Source of the DNA: Gymnopus androsaceus JB14
Taxonomy: Eukaryota; Basidiomycota; Agaricomycetes; Agaricales; Omphalotaceae
Direction: 5' to 3'
DNA length: 64,000 nt
Assembly (NCBI GenBank): GCA_009733575.1
Contig: ML769485.1
Location: 1-64,000 of the forward strand
Shown: positions 1-11,100 of the stretch, one piece after another
How positions within the stretch are numbered: the stretch's first letter is position 1
Layout: each line of letters begins with the position of its first letter
Position numbers and translations under genes: made by a program
Notes under the pieces: model-generated
What the model was told of the DNA's origin: nothing
What the model saw: the letters and a program-made list of their open reading frames with translations, nothing else
Databases searched by the model: none

Positions 1-380
1 CCTGCACCACCCAACCCATGCAATATGAGTGTTTTAATTCTTCCCATGTCTTTGGACACTAGATCCTTGATGAAATAATCCTCAAGGATTTTCAAAATAG
101 TTTCTCTTCCTGTAAATAAAAAAGTGGAGGTGGGACAGTAACTCATTCCCTCAACATATCCTTCAATAGTAATTCAGTATCAATCTTTGAACACAGTATA
201 TTTGAGAATACCTGGAGGCACATTTACTTGAGGACTGTCTGCATATGTGATGGTCATATTCTGTGCATTATTATAATTTCCTCCATAAATATTGAAGCGG
301 GATGCATGGGCAAACATCTGAGTTCTGCCAGTGCAATAATAAATAATATTAGTTGTGGTGAGACTGCCTGTGGGGGCCAC
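1..380 (-). CDS. NLR-like STAND protein, N-terminal part (cut by left edge)
   Basis: This is the 5' part of a minus-strand gene that runs off the left edge. At about 181-320 it encodes a short module, MFAHASRFNIYGGNYNN, which resembles the segment MFTGASNFKIHKSTF of NLR copy A. At about 1-140 it encodes CPTSTFLFTGRETILKIL followed by ILHGLGGAG at the very edge. The order Cys-Pro start, GRE..L helix, then a glycine-rich P-loop matches the entry into the nucleotide-binding domain of the two NB-ARC/TPR genes at 8-12 and 16-21 kb (CPSPSQYFVGRED and CPTPAAYFIGRED). The two pieces are separated by stops near 165-182, so at least one intron lies between them; I could not fix its ends. A splice acceptor probably lies just upstream of the MFAHA segment. 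The start codon and any N-terminal helical domain are not identified. Everything beyond the P-loop is outside the window. Confidence 0.6.
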
Positions 381-439
381 CTACGAAGAGCTTATGGTCA
401 TAATTGGTATTTATTAAGCAAGTTCTTTCACAAGTAAAA

Positions 440-1424
440 GCAACAACCTACCTGGAGAAGTTTTCTGTCATTCTTGATATCACACTTCAAAAGCGAGAAC
501 GTGAGAAGTGGGCGACAAATGAACTCATATCCCTTATATACCCCAGTAGCGCCGATGAACGGCAAAGCCCACACAGCATATGGTCATATGGTCGTTCGGA
601 TCGGAATCAGGTACCGTCAATCTATATCTTTCCGAGTAGCAATGTAACACGAGTTTCACTCGTACGAATTTGATCCAACTACTTGTAGTGACACCTGCAG
701 TACCCAACACCAGAAATGATCTTTCTCCACACCCTCGCGCGCTCCTCCAGGCTTGCTACGTGTCCATTCACGGAAGAAGTGTCATCATCTGTGCAATAAC
801 GTGTTATTGGCAGTCTAGGTATCATGTTCGGTGAAGACGAATCAGAAAGGGGACGCGAGTGCCTAATCCCTGGGATTTCCTTCTCATCTTCTCCTTCTGT
901 CTCCTGCGCCGCCTTCTCCTGCACCGCCTTCTCTCTCAGAGTGGGCATGTCTGGCTTTATTTGATACCACTGTGCACTGCAGTTAGCGCAAGGTGATCAT
1001 AGATTAATGGTCGAAAAAACTTGCGGCTTCACCACCACTCGAATAGGCCCAGCTCAACCAGTCAGCAATCCCATCACATTCATCAACGTCAGTACAGAAT
1101 TGGGTAAAATTCTGGTGGATGTACAGGGAGAAAAATGACGAATCGATGGTAGAGTCTGCGTAAATCGTCTAAAAGAGACACTGAATAGGAATCTTTGGGA
1201 ATAGGTAAAAACAAGTCTCATATTAACATCAACCCGACTTGCCCTTCTGTCATGTTCGCTCCAAGTGTAGGTGGTAGTAAAGGTGGATCCGTCAGTGTCC
1301 TGTTGATCTCTTGGTCACTCTTAATGTCTTTAGCGGTGGCCGAAGGATTCGGCGGATCTCCTTTCCTACAGACAGCATTAGATGTCAAGTAGAGAGATAG
1401 ATAGAAGGACACTAACGTTTGTTG
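440..1424. other. No gene recognised
   Basis: I see no conserved coding signal here. The longest open frame is 89 codons on the minus strand (679-948). It is rich in Glu and charged residues and has no recognisable family. There is no clear repeat or RNA gene. Confidence 0.5.
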
Positions 1425-2386
1425 AATAAAACTTCCATCAAGTGAATAAGACTAGGCTCTGCTCCCTCCGTGTAATGCTTTCCATAAAGACCTGCGGATC
1501 TCCGCCCTTCGGTTTCTTGATGAGTCGGATACAAGCGAACTCCAATGCCATGATTGCGCTTCGGATGTCACCATGAGAATAATGTCGAACATTTGACCAG
1601 TAACGGGAGATTTTTGCAGAGCGTAATGTTTAGTGACCAGAGCTTGGAAAGCCTTTTTCATCAACGTAGGTGCGACTGGATTGAAACTGCGAAAATTCCT
1701 CTGAGCATCAGACAGGGACCCAAAACACTCGACACACCTAATTTCATGAACGTAGGGTCCGTGATGGACATCCTTCGGAAGTAGAGTTCGAATGTCGATC
1801 GCGCCATCCTAGTCTCTACCCCAAGCACCACTAGCTAGACGCTCATCTCCAACCTCGCCTCTCATACCCGAATCGCTCAAAACAATAACAATTGGGACCG
1901 GTTCGGGGCCTGGAGTTTCAATCAGGAGCCTAATGACATCGTGAAACCGCGAGCGAGTGTTGGCGTGTAATATGTTGGTAAATCTTCAAGGAGAATAATG
2001 CGGTGGTTAGATGAGCTCGTTTTAGGGGTAGAGGTCGAAAATCAGGGTTTCCGTGAACTGGAACCAGAGGAAGAGTTGAATACGTTCTGACACTTAGATG
2101 CGCGCTCGAGGAATAATTGAAATTTGGTGAAGCTTGATATTGTCCGCAATCCAAGAGCTCGATGCATCTGCGCTCAAATGTAAGACACGTCGAGTAAACA
2201 GACCAGTATTTCCATGCCTTGAGCGTTGGTGAAGGTACTACCCGTTGAATTGCTCCATTCAAGAACCTCAAAGTTCAGTTCTTTACTGAGGACCCTGATC
2301 GTTGTGGATTTAGCAGTGCCTACTGGTCCCATCAGAGCCAGAAAGCCTCTACGTGTGTACTGTCTGAAAGAATAAGCCTGTGGAGA
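1425..2386 (-). pseudogene. rad17: RAD17 checkpoint clamp-loader relic
   Basis: Read on the minus strand in one frame, this stretch gives a recognisable middle part of RAD17, the AAA+ loader of the 9-1-1 DNA-damage clamp. It begins with the Walker A region (LALMGPVGTAKSTTIRVLS at about 2350-2290). It continues through FEVLEWSNSTG and RIILLEDLPNILHANTRS near 2010-1960, then PVPIVIVLSDSGMRGEVGD, and ends with GDIRSAIMALEFACIRLIKK near 1570-1510. In-frame stops interrupt it after VSYI, after SSSRKP (near 2035) and after ASGAWGRD (near 1815). The N-terminal PCNA-interaction part and the C-terminal half are missing. A pyrimidine-rich acceptor-like sequence precedes the first exon-like block, so intron traces remain and this is not a processed copy. 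It abuts MFS-derived DNA on its upstream side. A functional RAD17 must lie elsewhere. Confidence 0.75.
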
Positions 2387-2387
2387 A

Positions 2388-3106
2388 GATCGGTCAATGC
2401 AAAGTTAAGAAAGGATAAAAAGAGATAAATTAACATACATAGTCAATGAGTGCTCCACCGGAGGACGAAATGTCCTCAAGCCTTGCAACTTGGGAATTAT
2501 CTGGATCATAGCGACAACTGTACGACATTGGTCAGGCACATTTGCACGGTAAACAGCTCTAACCATAAAGAGAAGAATGAACGTACTGTACATATTCTTG
2601 CAGCTCCCACCATGCGTCCTGCAACCAATATGTCGACGTTCTGCGTCATTCCACAGACCAAGGACCCAATCTCAAAGATCGTTATAAATGAAACCAATAC
2701 CCATTTCGCAGGGTATATCCATAGAAGCTGGCCATGGGAAGACGGTTTGTACGAGAACAACTGAAGAAGAGGCCCATTCTTGCAGGGAGAACGAGTTGAA
2801 ATCCGAAGCTATATGAGGCAGAGCAGTGGACAGAATCGTTTGGTTCAATGTAAACAACAGCGGCGACAACAACCTTTTTGAGGCAAAAAAAGGTCAGTAT
2901 AGACTAAGCGAATAGAGTTGCAGCTGACTCACATTGTCACAAAGATAATTGGCTCTCGGTCAATATTGTACTTTCAGGTGGCTGAACAACCGCATGCGCT
3001 ATCTTCCATCGTGCCCGCGTGGACGCTGGCCGACGGTTTTTCGGAAGAGTCGCGAGACTCGCAACTTCCCGTATGAGACAAGTGAGATGGAGCGAGCTAG
3101 TTACCC
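2388..3106 (-). pseudogene. Partial MFS (DHA2-type) transporter relic, copy of the 21-23 kb gene
   Basis: This DNA aligns with the 5' third of the MFS gene at 21.2-23.3 kb, from its leader region through the first exons. Shared stretches include the blocks encoding QTILSTALPHIASDF, LLWIYPAKWVLVSFITIFE and GSLVCGMTQNVDILVAGR, the intron between exons 1 and 2, and the run at 2388-2410 (gaagatcggtcaatgcaaag). Relative to the intact copy about 80 bp are missing near 2455-2480. That gap removes the segment before the GPLIGG motif, and several further indels break the frame. Because intron and leader sequence are copied too, the duplication was of DNA rather than mRNA. The homology stops abruptly at about 2388, where the RAD17 relic begins. 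The relic cannot encode a transporter. Confidence 0.8.
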
Positions 3107-3229
3107 ATCAGGAGTGATAATGGGATAGATTCATCATTGAGTGAATCGATTAGTCGGACAGAGCACCTAAGAAGAAGGTCCAAGTAATACGTCTGTCATT
3201 TGAAGGTCCATGTTATTGACCAACATCTG

Positions 3230-3380
3230 TGAATAATTTTCGAAATATTCACGCTACCCTAAGAGAAATCAAGCTGCAGGTCCTCCAGACGAGAGTGTGA
3301 GAGGAAGAATCGTCAGCCAAGACTTGAGCCCGGGCCGGCCCACGTGCCCGACTGCTCTAACCCTCGACTCACATCACGAC
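3230..3380 (-). repeat. Possible tRNA-derived SINE-like sequence
   Basis: On the minus strand the sequence around 3315-3375 reads like the internal promoter of a tRNA: GGTTAGAGCAGTCGGGCACG (A-box-like), then CGGGCTCAAGTC (B-box-like) about 35 bases on. The rest does not fold into a full tRNA by eye. A tRNA-derived SINE is the simplest reading, but a chance match is possible, and I cannot test copy number. Confidence 0.3.
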
Positions 3381-3389
3381 TCCGAACGT

Positions 3390-6021
3390 CTCAGAGTCTG
3401 GTCATTCTTATCGAGCGAAACGGGCTCCTCTGACTTATATTGATGAAGATTGGGCAAAGGATGTACGTTGGCTCGTGCCGCCTCCGTCGTCTACATCCTC
3501 CATGAAATCTTCTAGGAAAAAGAAAGCAGCCATCGACCAGCTGTTACATTGCTCAACTGCCTCCCAAAATCATACCCCAGCCTCCGCCTCCGCCTCATCC
3601 GCATCCTCGGTCTCGGTCTCGAATAAAGCCTAGGTCCAAATCAATGACCAAAGCTAATCCCAGCATCATGAGTGCCCTTCTCGAGGAAGACGAGGATAGG
3701 GAATCCGCGCATCGTAAAAGCCAGGCAAGTCTATATTCCTCTGCATCAGCATGCAGAGCGACTTCGCAGGAGCAATTCCTTAGACTCCTCTTCTACGCGT
3801 CCACGCACGTCCAATGAAACGGCAAAACAACCCACGGCCACATTTATCGCGCCGAAACTCACGATCCACTTTATCCTCATTCATCTCCAGTACATCCTAT
3901 GCGCCACCCATTCCCTCATCTGGCATGCCAGGATTTACATCTCTGACCCTGCCTCGTGCTCCTCAGCCTGCTTTCACGCCGAATTCTAGCAGTAAACGTG
4001 TTAGCGTCATCGGAGGTGCGGATGGAAAGATAGATTTAACGAAAAGTGGAATTGCGCAGACTACCATGGCTACAGTGGAGGTGACCAAAGGACTGGCGAG
4101 TTCTTGGATTTGGATCTATCCTCAGTAGAGCCAGAAGTCGGAGCGTCTCTGCAAAGGTAGTAAGCACCGGTGCTACGTCGTATGAAGGACCGAGGTCTTT
4201 CCGTTCGAGAAAAGCTGGTACTGATGCAGTTCTGAGCTTCACTAGCTACCGCCAACCGCCGGATTATATTCCAAGCGGTAGCGTATCGGTGCAAGTGTGG
4301 GCTGTAGCGGTTGATGGGGACGATGCCAAGTTGTCTGGAGTGGTTACTTCGAGAGTGAGGAGGAACTGGGACTGGAATTTTTCCTCGGCACCCCGAGCGA
4401 AGTACCAATGAGAACCATACCACTCGTGTATCGTCACCACCTAGCAAACCTGGACTATTTCGGAGCGTTAGCGTCAGGAGCAAGCACAAACGATCCGAGA
4501 GCGATGATTCAGGTCGAAGTTTGGGTGGACAGAGTCGGATAGAGCCTGACGTCGGGTATATACCCGGTCGCTCTTTTTTTGGCAGGATATTGGAATGCGG
4601 CTGGGATGTCAAAGACCAGGTGGCAAAGAAAGGAGAGTGGGTGGTCGGGTTATTGGACGTTAAAGAGCCGTTCTTATTTCTTGACGATAAAACTTATCCG
4701 ACTCTACTTCTAGTGTGGTGCCTTGCAAGAGTTCATAGTAGTCGATCGGCACAGGGTTCATAGGACCCCTCATCCTCCGTCCATTTCAGCGCTGGCGGAT
4801 AGTTCGATATCATCATCTTCTCCTTACAACCAACCCCAAAACTCATATCCATCTCCCAATTCATCATCTCCCTCTACACCAAATCCCCGCACTCCCTCGC
4901 GAGCCAACTCCCTTGCTCGACCAGGTCGTCCAACAAATCTCAACCTCAATCCTCCACTCACACTCGACGAATACGCCCTTTTACCCCTTTGTGGTGTATT
5001 TGCCTATCGCGCTGTCCGTATTCTCGCCTACGCTTTCGGTAAACCCCTCATCAGCTCCGTAGACCCCTTTGCTCAAGGCCCATCCACCAAACACATCGAT
5101 GAACATCACGGTTCTCGGAGACGAGCATTGGTCCTTCGCGGGCACGACGGTGTCGGTGCGATGGCGGTACAAATGCTCGTACGGAGGGGATGAAGAGTTT
5201 CTGTGCATGCACCTTTGTTGGATCCGGATCTTGAGGAAGGGTCAGAGGAGGAGAGGGTATATATGGAGAGTGTGGAACGGAGGGTGAGGAGATGGGGTGC
5301 GGAGGAGGTGGTTTCTGATGATGGGGGATCTGGGAGTGCGGATGGAGAAGGTGAAGACTCGGAGGGTGCAGTGCCTGTTGTGAGAATTATCGAAAGGCTC
5401 GTAGGGGATGGAGATGTATTTGATGCAGTTTTGGATACGGTGGGCGAGAAGGAGATTTGGGAGGCTTCGGAGAGGCTTTTGAGGAATGCGGGTGTGTCTG
5501 CGTCTCATCCGCAGAGTGCTGTATCTCGTCCTGGATTGAAGCGCGGGTTGAGTCTGCGGAAGAACAAGGATCCCGGTGCTGCTCCTGCTGTACAAGGAAC
5601 ACCTAGTCAAGGAACGGGTCAATTCACCACCCTCGTCGGCGATTTCCCAGGTCGTCCTATACCCATAGCTGGCGATCATTTCAAAGCAGGGTTGAGGTCG
5701 ATGAAGAACACGCATACGCAGATAACTGCACAGGACGGGACGGCGGCTGACGACCTTTGCAAGAAAGGTGGCCGTGGAAGAGTCGGGCATGCGTGGGTCA
5801 GTATTGGGCAGGATGTCGATTGGGAGGGGGAGGATGTAAGGGATAGTGTGGCTGCTGTTTTAAAGATGGCGGTGAATGAGGGCGTGCGTCCTTGGGCTGG
5901 GGAGAACACAACACAAACTAGGTGTTCTCGAGTTGTTCCATTTGAACGGACACCGCAGATCTTTGTCGCTGATGGTCCTCTGGGTAATGGAGGCACGGCG
6001 GTGGTGAAGCTCGTCGAATGA
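3390..6021 (+). pseudogene. Broken MDR-family (zinc-type alcohol dehydrogenase/quinone reductase-like) oxidoreductase
   Basis: Scattered through the three plus frames is one long protein of the medium-chain dehydrogenase/reductase superfamily. A Ser/Pro-rich N-terminal part (about 3400-4020) is followed by the GroES-like fold: DYIPSGSVSVQVWAVAVDG near 4260-4320, VGYIPGRSFFGRILECGWDV near 4550-4610, GEWVVGLLDV, then EFIVVDRHRVHRTP near 4730. The nucleotide-binding part has YALLPLCGVFAYRAVR, then ALVLRGHDGVGAMAVQMLV near 5130-5180, and a tail TPQIFVADGPLGNGGTAVVK ending at a stop at 6019-6021. The frame changes near 4100-4140, 4335-4370 and 4700, and a TGA at 5191-5193 interrupts RRG/RVSVHAPLL without shifting the frame; a Trp-to-stop change would explain that one. 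The linkers rich in Ser and Pro are unusually long for an MDR enzyme. Some breaks might be introns, but not all. The substrate is unknown. Confidence 0.65.
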
Positions 6022-6416
6022 TGTGTTTATTTTCGGATTTTCCTTTGGGTTGTTGGGTGTAATACTTTAAGTATACGATATTCACGATGGTATTCATATT
6101 CATATCCCACACACGGTACTACGACAGATCTGCTACTTAATGGACTTGACACAGGCATTTGACTATCTATCTACAGTAATTATCTCTTAGATCATGTAAT
6201 GTGATTGTTGTGCGAACTGTGTATCCAACTTCCAGCTTTCTTGAAATGTAGAGGTACTAACTTGCGGAAGTCAACGCGTGAGCATGTTCCATCGACCCCT
6301 GCAACTCATCTTCACATTGTTGGAACCGGAGCGTTCACGCAGAATCTCTGAAGAATATACGGACGGACCGAGCATCCGTAAGCGCCTAGCCCCTAAAACC
6401 CAACTCTCAGACCACC

Positions 6417-7260
6417 ATGAGCGACTTGGTTCGCATAGCCAGGTCCGCAAACGAATGGACTTCCAATGAGCTAGAAGCTTACAACATTCAAATTGCTTTC
6501 CAGAATGCTCAAACATTCTTCAACGAAACACCTTTACCTGCTCCCTCACTTCATCCCGAGATTCTCACTGCTCAAACTGCCAATGACACAGTCGACGAAG
6601 CATCTTGGACCGTACTCTGTCAACTCGAGCTAGCAATGACAAGTTGGACTTCGGCCGAGGCAGATATCATTGGCGGTGACACGGCACTATTTACTGTCGT
6701 GCTCCTTCGATCCCTCGGATACATTCACCGTCCTCGCGTATTTCGCACTCGCAAGGAGTTGCGATTTGTTACCTGCGGGGAGAACAAGGATGCAAACCTA
6801 GACGTCTCAATCATCGATCATAGTGTAAATGCTGTTATTCTTCTCGTCCAAGAGGATAGACGACTCCACGCCCAGATGAATCCGCATCACCAACTCATTG
6901 CGAAAGCCATAGCTGCATTCCAAGACCTGAACGCTCGAAGGGAATCAGCGGGACTTGATGCCTTGTCTAGTAAAGTATGTCTTGAACTCATTGTGGCTGC
7001 TCTCGCATTCATCTCATGCTCAGGTCATCCCGGGAATAACTATGGTCGGGACATTCCCAACTTTCTTCAAAATCCCCGTTACGCAGGAACTGAATCGATG
7101 TGTCATAGGCGGGATATTCCCGTCTACTCCTACCATCGTCACTGGTCATGTCCCCGTCATTCCACGTCCCAACAGTAGGTTCAGTGAGGGTATGAAACCA
7201 CTTGATAATCGGCGAATCATTCTCGAATGTTTCGAAGCTTTCAAGAAATTCATTGTATGA
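6417..7260 (+). CDS. Conserved fungal protein of unknown function
   Basis: Two exons give a protein of about 265 residues. Exon 1 (6417-6974, exactly 186 codons) starts MSDLVRIARSANEWTSNELE. A 49-bp intron (gtatgt at 6975, ag at 7023) follows, and exon 2 (7024-7260) continues VIPGITMVGTFPTFFKIPV and ends MKPLDNRRIILECFEAFKKF before TGA. I recognise the architecture as a family common and often multi-copy in agaricomycete genomes. Its features are a short helical N-terminus, a variable middle, the motif NPHHQLIAKAIAAFQ, the IPGI.M.GT.PTF.K.PVT block and the closing LDNRR..L.CFEAF. No function is assigned to it that I know of, and no signal peptide or membrane segment is visible. It reads without any break, in contrast to its neighbours. 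The start is the first ATG in frame and matches the family N-terminus. Confidence 0.75.
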
Positions 7261-8126
7261 CCAGCATAGCGAGCCATCAGACTCGATGTGAGAATACCTA
7301 TATTCTTTTTACCTACTCACCATATTATTAGATACATCATTTTTTCCCTTCTATCCTCGCTGATCTTTTATTAACCTCTCAGTGTCCGATCGCTCAACAA
7401 TCAGTAGTAGTTTTAAATTTTGTGAAGGATTCCGGAAGGATTGTGTGTAAATGAATGAATATTGTTATAAATCCAACTTCAAACTGTGAAAATTGAGGCA
7501 CCTGAATTAATATAAGTATTGACTTTGATCACCATTCTTTCCCGCAAAAAACAACACAGTGGTGGCTCTGATAAAAATTTCAAAACAACCATGTCCATGC
7601 TCACTGTTAATATTTGATTCTCCATGTCCTGTCTGTATATACCTGCAATTTTAATTTTAATTTTTAATTCCTCAGCTGCTTCTTAGAAGTTAGTAGAGAT
7701 GCTGTAAAATATATTTTGCTTGCATTACAGCAGATTGCCCCAATCAACAAAAGTCCGACTCCTTCTCAAATTCTTAATATTTACTACTTCCTATGCAGTT
7801 CCTAGATCAATTCCAATGAGAAAAAGTAATGAACAGCTGTGATGGTGGGCCAATGAGTGTGAGGCCTGGAGTTGCAAACAACTCCATTGACAGAAGGAGG
7901 AAATGATTCATGGACCATGGTCTGCATGTATGACTAGAGTGTGGCTGCCAGTTGGTTGACTTAATTAAAGGAACTGAACAATAACTGAACATTGGAAATG
8001 GGGGGATGGAGAGCCTCTCCATGATATTTGCAATACAAGCCCATTGCATGCACAAATAAATAGATTCTGACTGTAAGTACACTTTTTTACTAAAAACCAT
8101 AGCAACTGCATGCTTGATGTCTAACA
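7261..8126. other. AT-rich spacer
   Basis: AT-rich DNA lies between the stop of the conserved fungal gene and the 3' end of NLR copy A. It contains AT runs (for example 7650-7670) but no conserved coding signal. An open minus frame of 106 codons (7807-8127) lies directly downstream of the NLR stop and looks like 3'-flanking sequence. Confidence 0.5.
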
Positions 8127-11100
8127 TCAGTGGTTGTTGGGAGATTTGTGTTTCAGGAGATGCACCTCCTTTTCAAGCTTGTCAGCAGCCTTTATGTTTC
8201 CATTTTGCCTATATGTTGTTGCAAGATTTTCCATAGAAACTAATATATGAGGGTGGTGCTCCCCAAGGACTTGCTTGCGAAGCAGGAGCACCTCCTCCCC
8301 AAGATTCCCAGCAGCATTGAGCTTTCCATGGCTCCTATAAGACAATGCAAGACTAGCCATAGACTCCAAGGTATCGGGGTGATGTTCTCCAATGACTTGC
8401 TTGCACAGCAGAAGTGCTTGCTCACCCAGATTCTCAGCCGCATCCAGCTTTCCTTGCTTCCTATATGTGATTGCAAGATTGGTCATTGTCATCAAGGTAT
8501 CAGGGTGGTATTCTCCAATGACTTGCTTGCGAAGCAGAAGTACCTCCTTCTCAAGATTCTCAGCAACCTCTAGCTTTCCATGATCCCTATATGTTATTGC
8601 AAGATTGGCCATAGATGTCAGTGTACTAGGATGGTGTTCTCCAATAACTTGCTTGTAAAGCAAACGCACTTGCTCCCCGAGATTCTCTGCTGCTTCCAGC
8701 TTTCCGCGATCCAAATATATCACTGCGAGATTGGCCATAGCAGCCAATGTTACAGGATGGTGCTCTCCAATGACTTGCTTGCGAAGCAAAAGCACTTGCT
8801 CCCCAAGATTCTCAGCTGCCTCCAGCTTTCCAAGGCTCCTATATGTCATTGCAAGATTAGCCATAGCAGCCAATGTACTAGGGTGGTGTTCACCATTGAC
8901 TTTCTTGCAAAGCCGAACTGCTTGCTTTCCAAGATTCTCAGCTGCCTCCAGCTTTCCACGATTCCTATATGTCATAGCAAGATTGGCCATAGAAGTCAAT
9001 GTACTAGGATGGTGCTCTCCAAAGACTTGCTTGCGAAGCTTGAGTACTTCCTTCCCAAGATGTTCAGCTGCCTCCAGCTTTCCACAATGCACATATGTCA
9101 ATGCAAGATCGGCCATAGAAGTCAATGTACTAGGATGGTGTTCTCCAATGATTTGCTCGCGAAGATGAAGTACCTCCTTCCCAAGACTCTCAGCAGCCTT
9201 CAGTTTTCCATAGGTCTTATATGTCAATGCAAGATTGGCCATTGCAATCAAGGTGTCAGGGTGGTGTTTCCCATTGAATTGCTTGTGCAACAGAAGTACC
9301 TGCTCCCCCAAATTCTCAGCTGCTTCCAACTTTCCACTGTCCCAATATGACAATGCAAGACTGGCCATTGACACCAAAGTATCAGGGTGGTGGTTCCCAA
9401 TGACCTGCTTGCGCAGCAGAAGCATCTCCTCTTCAAGTTTCTCAGTTTCTGCCCAGAAGCCATTGTCTCTCAAAATTCTTGCCAGGCACATCATAACATG
9501 AATAGTGGGCAAATGCTTTGTCTGAAGATGACTAGCATGTATTACTAATTGATGCCGAAACTCATAATTCTCCCTTGTCTCTCCCAGTGGAGTGGCACGT
9601 CCGAGCAATAACATTGCTGCCTGGCTCATATTCTCCCCCAGCTTGCCTATTGTTTCATGGGCACATGTATGTATCACTGAATGAAAGCCAAGATAGTTTT
9701 TGGAAATATTGTATGAGACCAGAGATGCTTGACACAACTCAATCACACTATCCTCCAATAAATCTTGCTCTGCAAATTGAGACATAAATTTGTCCAACAA
9801 ATGTATAGCTTCTGTTGGTGGATTCAAATCCACTGCACTAGTATCCTTACCAGTAAAGTTGGCTGCAGAAGTGAATATCTCAAGAGGGATGGCTGTATGA
9901 TGTAGACATGCACATATTTGTAAGAGAAACTGAGCTGGCAGGCTGAGTTTCTCAAAGCTCAGTCGAAAGGCATCAAAAACAGTTAGTCGGTAGCTGTCCA
10001 GTGTTCTAATTCTGTAATTCAGAATCTTGCTCCTCCGCTTATCAAAATGTGTCAAGTAATTTCCAAGTGTACATGTTGGTGTTGTACCAATATATGCCCC
10101 AGCTGTTGAGACAGCAAGTGCATGACAGTTAAAAGCATCCACAATTTTGATGGCCAAGTCCTGGTTTCTATCAGAGCTTTCCTCATGTGCATGTTTGAGG
10201 AGTAACTCAACAGCATTTTCTCTTGCAAGATCAGTAAAGTCAATATGGCAGCCAGGAGATGATATCTGTGATGTCTCTGTGAGGCGGCTTGTAATAATCA
10301 CATTGCCATGGTTGCAGCTAGGAATATAGTCCTTGAGAAAGACATGTTTGTCATCAGCATTGTCAAAAATACAAAGCCAATTTTGGTGCAGCCTTGCCAG
10401 GAAGTCCTGGACACTTTTGACATCTTCACCAATACTTGCTGCCTTGGAAAACTCTCTTAAACTGGAGACAAGAGTTTCATTGGAGGTGGCATTGAAAAAC
10501 CAAACATTTGAAAATCTGGAAAATATTCCCTTAACACTTGCTATTCTGACTGTAAATTTGCTTACCTAGAAATATTTTTGGAAACAAACTTAAGAACTGT
10601 TTGTGTTTTCCCAGTTCCACCATTTGCCACCAGAGTGACAACATGCTGGCCAGGGTAAAGGGCATCCTCAATAGATCTCCATAACTTATTTAATTCTTCT
10701 CGATCTGGACCATCATGAAGCTGAAACGAACTGGCTGTACATGATGCCAAGCTGGAAATGACTGGGTTGCAGCTTATCAGGAGCATAGGTATATCAAACA
10801 AAGCAGAAAGATAATCTGCTGATAGTAGAGATGTGTCAGCATTTTCCAACACCAACAATTCTTCTGTTGAAGTGACTTGATTCTGGATCATGTCTGCATA
10901 TATTTTCAAGGCATGACCAGAGCTTGCATCTAAAAAAATGGGAGAGCTGCTAAACAAAGTAAATTCTTCCCTCTCTCCTTTCATGGAAACTAACTCACAA
11001 TTTAAGGTTCTGTCTTATCAACTTCCTGAGTGCATCCATCTTTGTGCCCCAAACGGTGACTATCGGTGCTGAAAATATTTTCGAAAGTGTCTTCAGTGTA

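Noticed and set aside
4070..4612. 180-codon minus frame in the MDR region
   Set aside because: The plus strand holds recognisable MDR motifs; the minus frame is Arg/Ser-rich and featureless.
5242..5790. 182-codon minus frame in the MDR region
   Set aside because: Shadow of the plus-strand C-terminal coding DNA.
8580..9350. 256-codon plus-strand open frame opposite the TPR array of copy A
   Set aside because: It is an artefact of the 126-bp period (divisible by three), which keeps the antisense frame open. The minus frame carries the clear TPR consensus.
8160..9470. Regularly spaced near-identical repeats resembling a CRISPR-like array
   Set aside because: Units are contiguous coding repeats of 42 residues without spacers, in a eukaryotic gene.
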